Notes under the pieces: model-generated | The model's database searches: none | Told to the model about the DNA's origin: nothing | Seen by the model: the letters and a program-made list of their open reading frames with translations, nothing else | Position numbers and translations under genes: made by a program | NCBI GenBank assembly: GCA_004570425.1 | Contig: SPQJ01000008.1 | Location: 1 to 64,000, forward strand | DNA from: Bacillus sp. AZ43 | GTDB lineage: Bacteria; Actinomycetota; Actinomycetes; Mycobacteriales; Geodermatophilaceae | Length of the DNA stretch: 64,000 bases | Direction of reading: 5' to 3' | Part shown: positions 41,287 through 50,852 of the stretch, one piece after another | Layout: the number at the start of each line of letters is the position of its first letter | How positions within the stretch are numbered: position 1 is the first letter of the stretch

Positions 41287-44200
41287 CGGAGCAACTCTCG
41301 TTCGACGATCTCCTGCTCGACGCGGGGCCGGGGACCGCGGCCCCCCGGCGGGTGCTCACCCCGGCCGAGGTCGCGGCCCGCTGCGGGCTGTCCTACGCGC
41401 CGTCGCCCGAGCAGGCCCGCGTGGTCGAGGCGCCCGCCGACCGGCCGCTCGTCGTCGTCGCCGGGGCCGGGTCGGGCAAGACCGAGACGATGGCCGCCCG
41501 GGTCTCGTGGCTGGTGGCCAACCGGATCGTCGAGCCCGAGGAGATCCTCGGCCTGACCTTCACCCGCAAGGCCGCCAGCGAGCTCAACGAGCGGATCCGC
41601 CTGCGGCTCGGGGCGCTGGCCCGGCACCCGGAGACCGAGCCCGAGCTGCGCGAGCGGCTGGAGATCGCCCAGCCGACCGTCTCCACCTACCACGGTTACG
41701 CGGCCGCGCTGGTCGCCGAGCACGGGCTGCGGATCGGCGTCGAGCCGGGCGCCGGTGTGCTCGGCCCGGCCATGTGCTGGGGGCAGGCGGCCCAGGTCGT
41801 CGGCGCCTACACCGGCGACATGAGCGACGTGCCGCTCACCCTGCTCACCACCGTCGAGGACGTGCTGGCCCTGGCCGCCGACCTCGGCGAGCACGACATC
41901 AGCCCGGCCGCCCTGCGGTCCTGGACGGCGCGGCTGGAGTCGCAGATCGCCTCCTACGCCGACGCCCCGCGGAAGAAGGGGCCGTACGCCCCGGTGCTGG
42001 AGATGCTCGCCCGGCAGAAGGCGCGGGTCGCGCTGCTGCCGCTCGTCGAGGCCTTCGAGGCGCGCAAGCGGGCCGCGGGGGCCATCGACTACGCCGACCA
42101 GGTCGCCTACGCCGCGCGGATCGCCGTCGCCTCGCCCGAGGTGGGCCGCCGCGAGCGCGCCCGGTGGAAGGTCGTGCTGCTCGACGAGTACCAGGACACC
42201 AGCGTCGGCCAGCTGCGCATGCTGGAGGCGCTGTTCGGCCGGGCCACCGGCCACCCGGTGCTGGCCGTGGGCGACCCGCGGCAGTCCATCTACGGCTGGC
42301 GCGGGGCGTCGGCCGGCACCATCGAGCGCTTCGACCGCACCTTCCCGGGCCTGCCCGGACGGCGGGCCGAGCGGCTGACCCTCGCCACGAGCTGGCGCAA
42401 CGACGAGGCGGTCCTCTCCGTCGCCAACGCCGTCTCGGCGATGCTGCCGCCGCCCGAGCAGCCGCTGCCCGACCTCGCGCCCGCGCCCACCGCCGGCCGG
42501 GGTGCGGTCACCGTCGGGCTCTACGAGACCGTCGCCGACGAGACGGAGGCACTGGCCGACCGGCTGGCCGCGTGCTGGAAGAACGACGACCCGCTGGTCG
42601 CCCGCTCCGACGGCAAGCACCCGACCGTCGCGGTTCTGGTGCGCACCCGCAAGCAGCTGCCCGGTATCAGAGCGGCGCTGCGCGAGCGCGGGCTGCCGGT
42701 CGAGGTCGTCGGCCTCGGCGGTCTGCTCGAGGTGCCCGAGGTCTCCGACGTCGTCGCCACCCTCACCGTGCTGGTCGACCCCACCGCCGGCGACGCGCTC
42801 GGGCGGCTGCTCACCGGGGCGCGCTGGCGGATCGGCCCCCGCGACCTCGCCGCGCTGGAGGCCCGCGCCCGGCTGCTGGTCCGCTCCCGCCGTCCGCAGG
42901 CCGCGGAGGGTGAGGCGCCCGCCGTGGAGATGCCGACGGAGCGGGGCAGCATCGTCGAGGCGCTCGACGACCTCGGTGGCCCGGAGGCGTACTCGCAGGC
43001 CGGCTACCGGCGGCTGCGGCGGCTCGGCGCGGAGCTCGCGCACCTGCGCACCCGGCTGGGGGAGTCGCTCCCCGACCTGGTCGACGAGGTCGCCCGCACC
43101 CTCGGCCTGGAGACCGAGCTGGCCAGCGCGCCCGGCGCCAGCCCGGCCGGTGCCCGCGCCCACCTCGACGCGCTGCACGGGGTGGCCGCGGAATTCACCG
43201 AGCTCGCCGAGCTGCCCTCGCTGCCGGCCTTCCTCGGCTACCTGAAGGACGCCGAGGAACGTGAGCGCGGGCTGGAGCCGGGTGAGGTCGCGGTGAACCC
43301 CGACGCCGTCCAGCTGCTCACCGGGCACTCGGCGAAGGGCCTGGAGTGGGACGTCGTCGCCGTCCCCGGGCTCACCGTCGACCAGTTCCCGGCGAAGGCC
43401 GACACCAGCGACTCCTGGATCCGCGACCCCGGCGCCGTCCCGGCCGACCTGCGGCTCACCGACCGCGAGGAGCTGCCCCGGCTGAGGCTGCCGGTGCCAG
43501 GGTCCGGCGACCAGGCCGCGGTCAAGGCTGCGCTCGAGGAGTACGTCCAGGACTGGAAGGACTTCGGCACCGCCGAGGAGATCCGGCTGGGCTACGTCGC
43601 CGTCACCCGCGCCCGGCACCTGCTGTTGTGCTCGGGCAGCTGGTGGCGCGACGGCGTCAAGCCGTGCGGTCCCTCGTCGCTGCTGCACACCGCCAAGCAG
43701 GCCTGCGAGGACGGCGCCGGCACCGTCGTGCACTGGGCCGACCCACCCGCGGACGACGCCACCAACCCGGCGCTCGCGGAGTGGCCGGTCGGCGTCTGGC
43801 CGGCCGACCCGCTGTCGTCGGGACGGCGGCGCGCGCTCACCGCGGCGGCGGAGCTGGTCACCGCCGCGGCGCCGCACCCGCTCGACCCGGAGCAGGCGCT
43901 CGAGGGCGGCGACCCGGTGGTCGAGCAGTGGGTGCGCGACGCCGACCTGCTGCTGCGCGAGCGGGCCCGGCACGCCAGCCCGACCGTCGACGTCCCGCTG
44001 CCCTCGCACCTGTCGGTGTCCGCGCTCGTGACGCTGCGGCGCGACCCGGCGGAGCTGGCCCGGCGGCTGCGGCGGCCGATGCCGGCGGCTCCGGCTCCGC
44101 AGGCCCGGCGGGGGACCGCGTTCCACGCGTGGCTGGAGGAGCGGTTCGGCGCGGCGAAGCTGGTCGACCTCGACGAGCTGCCCGGCTCCGGCGACGAGCT

Positions 44201-44600
44201 CGCGGCGCCCGACGGGGCGCTGGCCGAGCTGCAGGAGGCGTTCCTCGCCAGCGAGTGGGCCGACCGCCAGCCCGCCGAGGTCGAGGTCCCGTTCGAGACG
44301 CCGCTGGGTCCGCTCACCCTGCGCGGCCGCATCGACGCGGTCTACCAGCGGGAGGACGGCGGCTTCGAGGTCATCGACTGGAAGACCGGCCCACCGCCGT
44401 CGGGCGCCGAGCTGTCCGCGGCCGCCGTGCAGCTGGCCGCCTACCGGCTGGGCTGGTCGCGACTGACCGGCGTCCCGGTGGAGCGGGTGAGCGCCGGGTT
44501 CCACCACGTCGCCGCCAACCTCACCGTGCGCCCCGTCGACCTGCTCGACGAGGCCGGCCTGCTCGCGCTGGTCGCCGGCACCGCCGACGACGAGGCCTGA
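41283..44600 (+). CDS. adnB: ATP-dependent helicase-nuclease subunit AdnB
   Basis: The 1105-aa partner has Walker A AGAGSGKTET (about 60), TFTRKAASELNERI, Walker B LLDEYQDTSVGQ (about 299), RQSIYGWRGASAG, LLTGHSAKGLEWDVV and a C-terminal nuclease with VIDWKTGPP (about 1030). A lone GTG overlaps the adnA stop by 4 bp (GTGA), ensuring paired synthesis. In mycobacteria AdnB is the leading motor of the heterodimer. The gene ends 11 bp before the convergent response regulator. Confidence 0.93.
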   Translation: MTEQLSFDDLLLDAGPGTAAPRRVLTPAEVAARCGLSYAPSPEQARVVEAPADRPLVVVAGAGSGKTETMAARVSWLVANRIVEPEEILGLTFTRKAASELNERIRLRLGALARHPETEPELRERLEIAQPTVSTYHGYAAALVAEHGLRIGVEPGAGVLGPAMCWGQAAQVVGAYTGDMSDVPLTLLTTVEDVLALAADLGEHDISPAALRSWTARLESQIASYADAPRKKGPYAPVLEMLARQKARVALLPLVEAFEARKRAAGAIDYADQVAYAARIAVASPEVGRRERARWKVVLLDEYQDTSVGQLRMLEALFGRATGHPVLAVGDPRQSIYGWRGASAGTIERFDRTFPGLPGRRAERLTLATSWRNDEAVLSVANAVSAMLPPPEQPLPDLAPAPTAGRGAVTVGLYETVADETEALADRLAACWKNDDPLVARSDGKHPTVAVLVRTRKQLPGIRAALRERGLPVEVVGLGGLLEVPEVSDVVATLTVLVDPTAGDALGRLLTGARWRIGPRDLAALEARARLLVRSRRPQAAEGEAPAVEMPTERGSIVEALDDLGGPEAYSQAGYRRLRRLGAELAHLRTRLGESLPDLVDEVARTLGLETELASAPGASPAGARAHLDALHGVAAEFTELAELPSLPAFLGYLKDAEERERGLEPGEVAVNPDAVQLLTGHSAKGLEWDVVAVPGLTVDQFPAKADTSDSWIRDPGAVPADLRLTDREELPRLRLPVPGSGDQAAVKAALEEYVQDWKDFGTAEEIRLGYVAVTRARHLLLCSGSWWRDGVKPCGPSSLLHTAKQACEDGAGTVVHWADPPADDATNPALAEWPVGVWPADPLSSGRRRALTAAAELVTAAAPHPLDPEQALEGGDPVVEQWVRDADLLLRERARHASPTVDVPLPSHLSVSALVTLRRDPAELARRLRRPMPAAPAPQARRGTAFHAWLEERFGAAKLVDLDELPGSGDELAAPDGALAELQEAFLASEWADRQPAEVEVPFETPLGPLTLRGRIDAVYQREDGGFEVIDWKTGPPPSGAELSAAAVQLAAYRLGWSRLTGVPVERVSAGFHHVAANLTVRPVDLLDEAGLLALVAGTADDEA

Positions 44601-44610
44601 TCCGGCGACG

Positions 44611-45282
44611 TCAGGGCGTGCGCTCGACCAGACCGGTCTCGTACGCCAGAACGACGGCCTGCACGCGGTCGCGCAGCCCGAGCTTGGTGAGGATGCGGGT
44701 GACGTGCGTCTTCACGGTCGCCTCCGCCATGTACAGCTGGGCGCCGATCTCGGCGTTCGACATCCCCCGTGCCACGGCCCGCAGCACCTCCAGCTCACGA
44801 GGCGTCAGCTCGGCGAGCGCCGGGACCAGCTGCTCGGGCTCCCGGGGTGGGGGACGGCGCACGTAGGTCTCGACGAGCCGCCGCGTCACGCTGGGCGCGA
44901 GCAGCGTCTCCCCAGCGGCGCACGCCAGCACGGCACTGGCCAGGGCGTCGGGGGGTGTCGTCTTGAGCAGGAACCCGGAGGCACCGATGGTGAGGGCCTG
45001 GAACACGTAGTCGTCGAGGTCGAACATCGTCAGGATCAGCACCCGCGTCGCCGGGCAGCGGGCGAGGATCTCGGCGGTGGCGGTCAGCCCGTCGCCCCCG
45101 GTCATCTCGACGTCCATGAGCACGACGTCCGGTGCCAGGTCCTGAGCCGCCCGCACCGCCGTCGGCCCGTCGGCTGCCTCGCCGACCACCTCCACGCCGT
45201 CGTGCGCCTCGAGGATCGCGGTCAGGCCGCCACGGAGCAGGTCGTGGTCGTCGACCACCAGCACGCGCACCGCCCGGTTCAC
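44611..45282 (-). CDS. NarL/LuxR-family response regulator
   Basis: The 223-aa regulator has a receiver domain (about 1-125) with the acidic pair in VLVVDDHDLLRGGL, phospho-acceptor Asp in DVVLMDVEMTGGDGL and Lys in GFLLKTTPP. A C-terminal LuxR HTH (about 155-215) follows: LTPRELEVLRAVARGMSNAE and VKTHVTRILTKLGLRDRVQ. It overlaps the kinase gene by ATGA, so the pair is a two-component system. Its signal is unknown. Confidence 0.92.
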   Translation of the reverse strand: MNRAVRVLVVDDHDLLRGGLTAILEAHDGVEVVGEAADGPTAVRAAQDLAPDVVLMDVEMTGGDGLTATAEILARCPATRVLILTMFDLDDYVFQALTIGASGFLLKTTPPDALASAVLACAAGETLLAPSVTRRLVETYVRRPPPREPEQLVPALAELTPRELEVLRAVARGMSNAEIGAQLYMAEATVKTHVTRILTKLGLRDRVQAVVLAYETGLVERTP

Positions 45283-46901
45283 GCCGGTGCCCCCGACGAC
45301 TCGGCCGTGACGCGCGGGAGGCGGGCGTGCACCCGGAAACCGCCTCCGGCGGCGGGGCCGGTGGCCAGCTCGCCGCCGAACTGCGCCACGCGCTCGGCGA
45401 TCCCCACCAGCCCGAACCCGCGCCGGGCGGTCCGGGAGGGACCGGGGCCGTCGTCCTCGACGGAGATCTCGACGCCGGTCGGGCCGTAGATCAGGTGCAC
45501 CCTGACGGAGGCGCCGGGTGCGTGCCGCAGCGCGTTGGTGAGCGACTCCTGCACCACCCGGTAGACCACTCCGGAGAGGGTGTCGTCCAGCCGGCCGGTC
45601 TCGACGAGCTCGACGTCGAGGCCGGCAGCCCGCATCCGCTGCACCAGGGCGTCCAGCCGGTCGGCCGCGGGGACGGGGCTGCCCGCCAGCGGGAGTCCCA
45701 TGGCGCCCTGCTCGATGACCGCGACCAACCGGTCGAGTTCGTCGACGCTGGTGACCGCGGTCTGCCGCACCACGTCGAGCGCCGCACGAGCCCGGTCCCG
45801 GTCCACCGCGCGGAGTGCCTGCGCCGCGGCGGCCTGCATGACCATCACGCCGACGCCGTGCGACACGACGTCGTGCAGATCCCGCGCCACGGTGAGGCGC
45901 TCCGCGCGGACGGCCGACTCCGCGGCCTGCTCCAGCTCGGCCGTACGCCGCCGCGCCGCTTCCCGGGCCGCCGCCGTGCGCCTCGCCCGGTGGCCCACGA
46001 ACGCTCCGGCCAGCGCCGGCACCCCCAGGATCACCAGGTCGATCGCCAGGTTGTCGGGGTCACGCCACCTCTGGGCGACGACGACGCAGCCCGCCAACGC
46101 CGCGAACCCCAGCCAGTCCGACCGACGGGACCGCGCCGCGGCCGCCCACGCCAGCCCACCCAGCGTCACCAGCACCCACAGCCCGCCGGCCACCGGACGG
46201 TCGAGGACGGCCCCCAGCAGATAAGCGATCCCGCAGACCGCGGCGCCCGTCCCCGGGGCCACCCCGCGCAGCCCCAGGGTGGCCGCCGCCAGCGTCGTCA
46301 GCGCCCACGCGGTCGGGGAGACGGACCCGGCGGGCACGGCCGGCGGGGCGGCGGACAGCGCCTCGACCAGCCCCAGGACCCCAGCACCTGCCCCCAGGGC
46401 CAGGTCGATCCGGCGGCGTGCCGGCGCGGCGCGCGGCGGCACGTCCGGTCCCGCGTCGTCCTCCGCGTCACGGAGCAGTCCCAGCATCCGCCGCAGCTCG
46501 TCGGCGGCGCGTCGGCCCTCCTCCTGCACGGCGGTCAACGCCGCCGAGGGGTCGTCGTCCCAGCGACGATCCGCCTCCTCGGCCGCCCCGGACATGCGCA
46601 CCGTCGAGGACCGGACCATCTCTTCGATGTCGGCGGCCAGCAGCACTCGCTCCTGGACCACGGCCCGGCGCGCCGCCTCGTCCTCGCCGGTCGCGACCAG
46701 CTGCTCGGCCGCCCGCCGGGCGGCGTCCTCCCGCCGGACCGCGGCCCGCGCGAGCAGCAGCAGGACGGCCAGGCACTCGAGCAGGATCGCCGTCCACACG
46801 AGGTCCAGCGGTCGGTCGGTGCCGTCCAGCGCCACCAGTCCGACCACGGCCGTCGGAGCGGCCAGCAAGGCCAGCACCTGGAGCGGACGTGGCCTGGTCA
46901 C
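45279..46901 (-). CDS. Sensor histidine kinase, NarX/DesK-type (HisKA_3)
   Basis: The 540-aa kinase has two hydrophobic blocks (N-terminal, about 10-55, and central, about 150-300, with roughly eight membrane segments in all) flanking a cytoplasmic helical stretch that contains RRAVVQERVLLAADIEEMVR. The phosphoacceptor motif is VARDLHDVVSHGVGVMVM, followed by a HATPase domain with VEDDGPGPS and GFGLVGIAERV. The helical stretch ahead of the central block resembles a second, partial dimerisation helix. I chose GTG 46901 because TACGGT lies 7 nt upstream; the longer frame to 46976 begins in the divergent spacer. Confidence 0.88.
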   Translation of the reverse strand: MTRPRPLQVLALLAAPTAVVGLVALDGTDRPLDLVWTAILLECLAVLLLLARAAVRREDAARRAAEQLVATGEDEAARRAVVQERVLLAADIEEMVRSSTVRMSGAAEEADRRWDDDPSAALTAVQEEGRRAADELRRMLGLLRDAEDDAGPDVPPRAAPARRRIDLALGAGAGVLGLVEALSAAPPAVPAGSVSPTAWALTTLAAATLGLRGVAPGTGAAVCGIAYLLGAVLDRPVAGGLWVLVTLGGLAWAAAARSRRSDWLGFAALAGCVVVAQRWRDPDNLAIDLVILGVPALAGAFVGHRARRTAAAREAARRRTAELEQAAESAVRAERLTVARDLHDVVSHGVGVMVMQAAAAQALRAVDRDRARAALDVVRQTAVTSVDELDRLVAVIEQGAMGLPLAGSPVPAADRLDALVQRMRAAGLDVELVETGRLDDTLSGVVYRVVQESLTNALRHAPGASVRVHLIYGPTGVEISVEDDGPGPSRTARRGFGLVGIAERVAQFGGELATGPAAGGGFRVHARLPRVTAESSGAPA

Positions 46902-46908
46902 GACGGCG

Positions 46909-46914
46909 ACCGTA
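46909..46914 (-). promoter_or_regulatory. -10 box TACGGT, leaderless start of histidine kinase
   Basis: On the minus strand TACGGT ends 7 nt before GTG 46901. Confidence 0.6.
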
Positions 46915-47080
46915 GCGAGGCAGGTGTCCGCGGTCGTCCATCTCAGGTCGTAGTCGTGGTGCGCCTCGGGTCGCATCCGACTCGGTCCCTCTCGGCGGAC
47001 GACGGCGGCTGGGCGCCGTTCCTAGCGTCCCCGGTGCCCGGGCGGTGGACGGCCGCCGCCCCGATCGAGGAGAGATCAGC

Positions 47081-47689
47081 ATGAGCACGACACTGTCCCG
47101 CGGCGCGCTCGCCGCCGCCGTCCTCACCTCGGCGATCGCCCTCGGCGACGCCGTCTGGCAGGCGACGGCCGACGGGCCGGCGCCGTGGGCGCCGCACGAG
47201 GGGATCGAGTGGGTGTGGCGGGCCGGCGAGGCGTCGCACGGCATCACGTACGCGCTGCTGGCGGCACTCCTGGCCCACTCCGGTGGGCGCATCGACGCCG
47301 GTCGCGCCGTCGTCCGCTGGCTCCGCCGGGTCCTCGCCGTCGTCCTCGGCGTGCTCGGGGCCGGCTACCTGGCCTCGGCGGCGGTCGAGCTGGACACCGC
47401 CGGGCCCATGGGCGCGGTGATGGGCGTGGGCTTCCTCGCCCTCTTCCCCCTGGCCGTGGCACTGGGCGCCGTGCTCGTCGCACGACGCGAGACCCGCTAC
47501 CCCGGCGCGTGGGTGCTCGTCTCCGTGGTGCCGCTGATCGGCCTCACCGCGGTGGCCTCGACCGTGGGGTGGGCGCACCCCGGGTACGTCGAGACGGCGG
47601 TCTACCTGGGCCTCGCCCTGCTCGGGGTCCTGCCTCGGGCGGTGGGAGAGCGTGGGGCCGAGCCCGCGCTGAGTGGCTGGTCGCGGTAG
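47081..47689 (+). CDS. Unrecognised polytopic membrane protein
   Basis: The 202-aa protein has about six membrane helices, including ALAAAVLTSAIALGDAVW, SHGITYALLAALLAH, VLAVVLGVLGAGYLASAAVE, GVGFLALFPLAVALGAVLVA and AWVLVSVVPLIGLTAVAS. No conserved motif identifies a substrate. ATG 47081 follows GAGGAGAGATCAGC. It is divergent from the two-component system at 180 bp and may be its target, which is an inference from position only. Confidence 0.7.
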   Translation: MSTTLSRGALAAAVLTSAIALGDAVWQATADGPAPWAPHEGIEWVWRAGEASHGITYALLAALLAHSGGRIDAGRAVVRWLRRVLAVVLGVLGAGYLASAAVELDTAGPMGAVMGVGFLALFPLAVALGAVLVARRETRYPGAWVLVSVVPLIGLTAVASTVGWAHPGYVETAVYLGLALLGVLPRAVGERGAEPALSGWSR

Positions 47690-47700
47690 CGGGCGTGCCG

Positions 47701-48552
47701 TCAGGCCGAGGCGATGCGGTCCAGGATGGCGCGGGCCAGCTGCTCCGGTGCCTGCTCCGGGATCCAGTGCGTGATGCCGGCCAGCTCCACGAACCGGTAG
47801 TCGCCGGTGACGTGGTTGGCGCACGCCTCGGCCGCGGTGCGGCCGATCGCGACGTCGCCGTCGCTCCACACGTACGTCGTCGGCACCTCCACCGGGTCCA
47901 CCCGGACGTCGGAGCTCATCGCCCGGTACCAGTTCAGGGCCGCGGTCAGCGCGCCCGGCGCCGACAGCACCGCCACGTACTCGTCGATGGCCTCGGCCGG
48001 GACGCCCGTCTCGCCGTCCGCGCCGGCCAGCATCCGCCGGAGCCGCCGCGCGTCGTCGGCCAGCAGCACCTCCTCGGCCTTGCCGGCCTGCCAGAACAGC
48101 CGGATGTAGGCCGACCGCTCCTTCTGCTCGGGGTCGGCTCGGAACGCCGCGGTGTAGGCCGCCGGGTGCGGCACCGACACCGCGGTGAGCGAGCGCACCC
48201 AGTCGGAGTGCCAGGCGGCCAGCGTCCACGCCACGTTGGCGCCCCAGTCGTGCCCGACGACGTCGGCCACCGGGATCTCCAGCGCCGTCATCAGGTCGGC
48301 CGTCACCTGCGCCAGGTTCTGCATCGAGTAGGCCTCGACCTCGCCGGGCCGCGCGCCCGGGGAGTAGCCGAGCTGGTCGGGCGCGTAGGTGCGCAGCCCG
48401 GCCTGCGCGAGCAGCGGCGTCACCGCCGCCCACGACGCCGACGTCTCCGGGAAGCCGTGCAGCAGCAGCACCGGCCGCCCGTCCTCGGGGCCGTCGACGC
48501 GGACGTCGAAGGTCAGGTCGCCGACGTCGGTGCGCAGCAGCTCTCCGGACAT
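47701..48552 (-). CDS. Epoxide hydrolase/dehalogenase-type alpha/beta hydrolase
   Basis: The 283-aa protein has LLHGFPETSASWAAVTPLL (oxyanion HGFP), the nucleophile elbow VVGHDWGANVAWTLA with Asp as nucleophile, and catalytic His in LAGITHWIPEQAPE. An Asp nucleophile marks epoxide hydrolases and haloalkane dehalogenases rather than esterases. The physiological substrate is unknown. A TAGCGT -10 box lies 7 nt before ATG 48552. Confidence 0.87.
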   Translation of the reverse strand: MSGELLRTDVGDLTFDVRVDGPEDGRPVLLLHGFPETSASWAAVTPLLAQAGLRTYAPDQLGYSPGARPGEVEAYSMQNLAQVTADLMTALEIPVADVVGHDWGANVAWTLAAWHSDWVRSLTAVSVPHPAAYTAAFRADPEQKERSAYIRLFWQAGKAEEVLLADDARRLRRMLAGADGETGVPAEAIDEYVAVLSAPGALTAALNWYRAMSSDVRVDPVEVPTTYVWSDGDVAIGRTAAEACANHVTGDYRFVELAGITHWIPEQAPEQLARAILDRIASA

Positions 48553-48559
48553 GGCCGCG

Positions 48560-48565
48560 ACGCTA
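48560..48565 (-). promoter_or_regulatory. -10 box TAGCGT, leaderless start of hydrolase
   Basis: On the minus strand TAGCGT ends 7 nt before ATG 48552. Confidence 0.6.
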
Positions 48566-48608
48566 TCGGGCCGGATCCGCGGCGTCGCACCTCGCTGCTG
48601 ACCGGGGC

Positions 48609-48637
48609 TGGACCTCGCTCACACTTCGCCATACGTT
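48609..48637 (+). promoter_or_regulatory. Promoter of DUF6351 gene
   Basis: TGGACC (48609-48614, 4 of 6 to TTGACA) and TACGTT (48632-48637) are separated by 17 bp. Transcription would begin near 48644, just before a palindrome. Confidence 0.45.
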
Positions 48638-48646
48638 GCTCACCAA

Positions 48647-48664
48647 CCGTGATGTCGATCACGG
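48647..48664. promoter_or_regulatory. CRP-like palindrome
   Basis: CCGTGAT and ATCACGG form perfect 7-bp arms around GTCG. The core reads GTGA-N6-TCAC, the half-site pattern of CRP/GlxR-family regulators. It overlaps the expected transcription start of the DUF6351 gene, a repressing position. Confidence 0.5.
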
Positions 48665-48682
48665 CCTCGACGAGGAGGACGA

Positions 48683-50755
48683 GTGAGAGTACGCAGGAGA
48701 GCGGTGGCCGGACTGGCGGCCGCGGCCATGGCCGTCCCGGTGCTGCCCGCACTGGCGACGGCGGCGACGGCGGCGCCGGACTCGGGGATCACCGTGGAGG
48801 TGCTCTCCACCCGGCCCGACACGATCACCGGCGGCGACGCGCTGGTGCAGGTGAGGGTCCCGGACGACGCGGCAGCGAAGCACCTGCGGCTGGAGGCCGC
48901 GGGAACGGACCGCAGCTCCACCCTGGTCGAGGTGGCTCCCCGGACCTTCCAGGCGCTGCTCACCGACCTGCCCGAGGGTGAGAGCACGCTCGTCGCCCGC
49001 GCGAACGGCAAGGGGAAGGGCACCCCGGCGGGCCGGTCGGCCACCCTGCAGGTCGAGAACTTCCGCACCACGGGCCCGATCTACTCGGGGCCCCAGCAGC
49101 AGCCGTGGGTCTGCGAGAACGCCACGGCCGGGCTCGCGCCGGCCACGGACAGCGCCTGCTCGGCGCCTGTGCAGGTGCAGTACCGCTACCGGACGACGGC
49201 GGGCACGTTCGCGCCCCTCACCGACCCCGCCAAGCCTCCGGCGGACGTGGCGACCATCCAGCGCGACGGCACGGCCGTGCCCTACGTCGTCCGCCTCGAG
49301 CGCGGCGTCCTCAACCGCGGTCTGTACGAGATCGCCGCCCTCTACGACGGGCAGCAGCCCTCGCCCTTCCGTGCCGAGCGCGGACTCAACGGCGCGATGG
49401 CGATGACCTTCGGCGGGGGCTGCAACGTCGGCTACCACATGGGGCCCGCGACGGCCGGGGTCATGGACGACAACTTCCTGAGCCGCGGCTACGTCGTGCT
49501 CTCGTCGTCGCTGCTGGTCAACAACACCAACTGCAACCCCGTGACCGCCTCCGAGACCGCGCTGATGGTCAAGGAGCGGGCGATCGAGACGTACGGCGTC
49601 GACCGGCACACCATGGGCTGGGGCGGTTCCGGCGGCGCGATCATGCAGTACACGATCCAGCACGCCTACCCCGGGATCCTCGACGGTCTGCTGCCCTCGG
49701 TCAGCTACGCCGACTCGGTGAGCAACGCCGGGCCGCCGGACTGCGAGCTGCTGCTGAAGCAGGGGTTCGCCGGCGTCCCGCTGAACGCCGCGCAGCAGGC
49801 GGCGATCGCGGGTGCCCCGAACCCGCTCGTCTGCCACGCGTGGTCCGCGACCTTCGCCGACCGGATCGACGCCACCCGCGGCTGCGACCCGGTCGTGCCG
49901 AGGCCGCTGTACCACCCGGACACCGCGCCGGACGGGGTGCGCTGCTCCCTGGCCGACCACCTGGTCACCCAGCTCGGGAAGGCCGACGACGGCTTCGCCC
50001 GGCCGAGCTTCAGCAACGACGGCGTCCAGTACGGGCTGACGGCGCTGCAGAACGGCACCATCACCGCCGAGCAGTTCCTCCGGGTCAACGAGCAGGTGGG
50101 TGGCTACGACCGCGACGGCGTCCGGCAGCCGCAGCGCACGGTCGGTGACCCGGTGGCCTTCCGGCGGGCGTTCGAGACGGGGCTCATCACCTCCGGCCTG
50201 GGCGGCATCGGCCAGGTGCCGACCATCGACCTGCGGACCTACACCGACAACGCCATGGACATCCACAACTCCTTCTGGTCGGTGGCGATCCACGAGCGCC
50301 TGGTGCGCGACGGCGTCGACCCGCGGGTCCACGCGCGCTGGATCTTCACCGGGAGCCGGGCGGGGGAGGCGATCGACGCGATGGAGCAGTGGCTGACCGC
50401 CATCGACGCCGACACCGCGGCCGGGACGGCGGAGGAGAAGGTCGTCCGCAACCGCCCGGCCGCCGCCTCCGACGGCTGCTGGCCGACCCCGACCGGCGGC
50501 AAGGTGGAGGACCTGGCGGCCTGCTACTCCGGTGCCTACCCGTACAAGGGTGACTCCCGGACGGCGGCCGGCGGCCCGATCACCACGGACGTCGGCATGT
50601 GCCAGCAGAAGCCGCTGGACCGCGCCGCGTACGCGCAGACCTTCACCGACGAGCAGTGGGCGCGGATGGAGAAGCTGTTCCCGAACGGCGTCTGCGACTA
50701 CAGCGAGCCCGGTGTCGGTCAGGTCCCGCTGACGGGAACCTGGCAGACGTACTGA
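48683..50755 (+). CDS. Secreted DUF6351 family protein
   Basis: The 690-aa protein has a signal peptide (RRAVAGLAAAAMAVPVLPAL, cleavage near TAA-APDSG) and matches the large uncharacterised DUF6351 family. A Gly-x-Ser-x-Gly element is visible in TMGWGGSGGAIMQYTIQHAY, compatible with an alpha/beta hydrolase-like fold, and HNSFWSVAIHERLVRDG lies in the C-terminal half. Several cysteine pairs fit an extracytoplasmic location. GTG 48683 follows GAGGAGGAC. Its regulation by a CRP-like factor is suggested by the upstream palindrome. Confidence 0.8.
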   Translation: MRVRRRAVAGLAAAAMAVPVLPALATAATAAPDSGITVEVLSTRPDTITGGDALVQVRVPDDAAAKHLRLEAAGTDRSSTLVEVAPRTFQALLTDLPEGESTLVARANGKGKGTPAGRSATLQVENFRTTGPIYSGPQQQPWVCENATAGLAPATDSACSAPVQVQYRYRTTAGTFAPLTDPAKPPADVATIQRDGTAVPYVVRLERGVLNRGLYEIAALYDGQQPSPFRAERGLNGAMAMTFGGGCNVGYHMGPATAGVMDDNFLSRGYVVLSSSLLVNNTNCNPVTASETALMVKERAIETYGVDRHTMGWGGSGGAIMQYTIQHAYPGILDGLLPSVSYADSVSNAGPPDCELLLKQGFAGVPLNAAQQAAIAGAPNPLVCHAWSATFADRIDATRGCDPVVPRPLYHPDTAPDGVRCSLADHLVTQLGKADDGFARPSFSNDGVQYGLTALQNGTITAEQFLRVNEQVGGYDRDGVRQPQRTVGDPVAFRRAFETGLITSGLGGIGQVPTIDLRTYTDNAMDIHNSFWSVAIHERLVRDGVDPRVHARWIFTGSRAGEAIDAMEQWLTAIDADTAAGTAEEKVVRNRPAAASDGCWPTPTGGKVEDLAACYSGAYPYKGDSRTAAGGPITTDVGMCQQKPLDRAAYAQTFTDEQWARMEKLFPNGVCDYSEPGVGQVPLTGTWQTY

Positions 50756-50839
50756 CGTCGACCGGCACCACGGCCGGGCACGGCGGTGAGCGATCACCGG
50801 CGTGCCCGGCCTCGTCGTCCCCGGGGCAGCGGGCGCAGC

Positions 50840-50845
50840 TACCGT
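50840..50845 (+). promoter_or_regulatory. -10 box TACCGT, leaderless start of M20 gene
   Basis: TACCGT is followed by 7 nt and GTG 50853, which sets the start inside a longer open frame. Confidence 0.6.
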
Positions 50846-50852
50846 CCCCACC

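Noticed and set aside
41283-44600. Interpretation of adnA/adnB as recB/recD or addAB
   Set aside because: Both subunits have an N-terminal UvrD-type motor plus C-terminal nuclease, the AdnAB layout, and the locus order matches mycobacterial adnAB.
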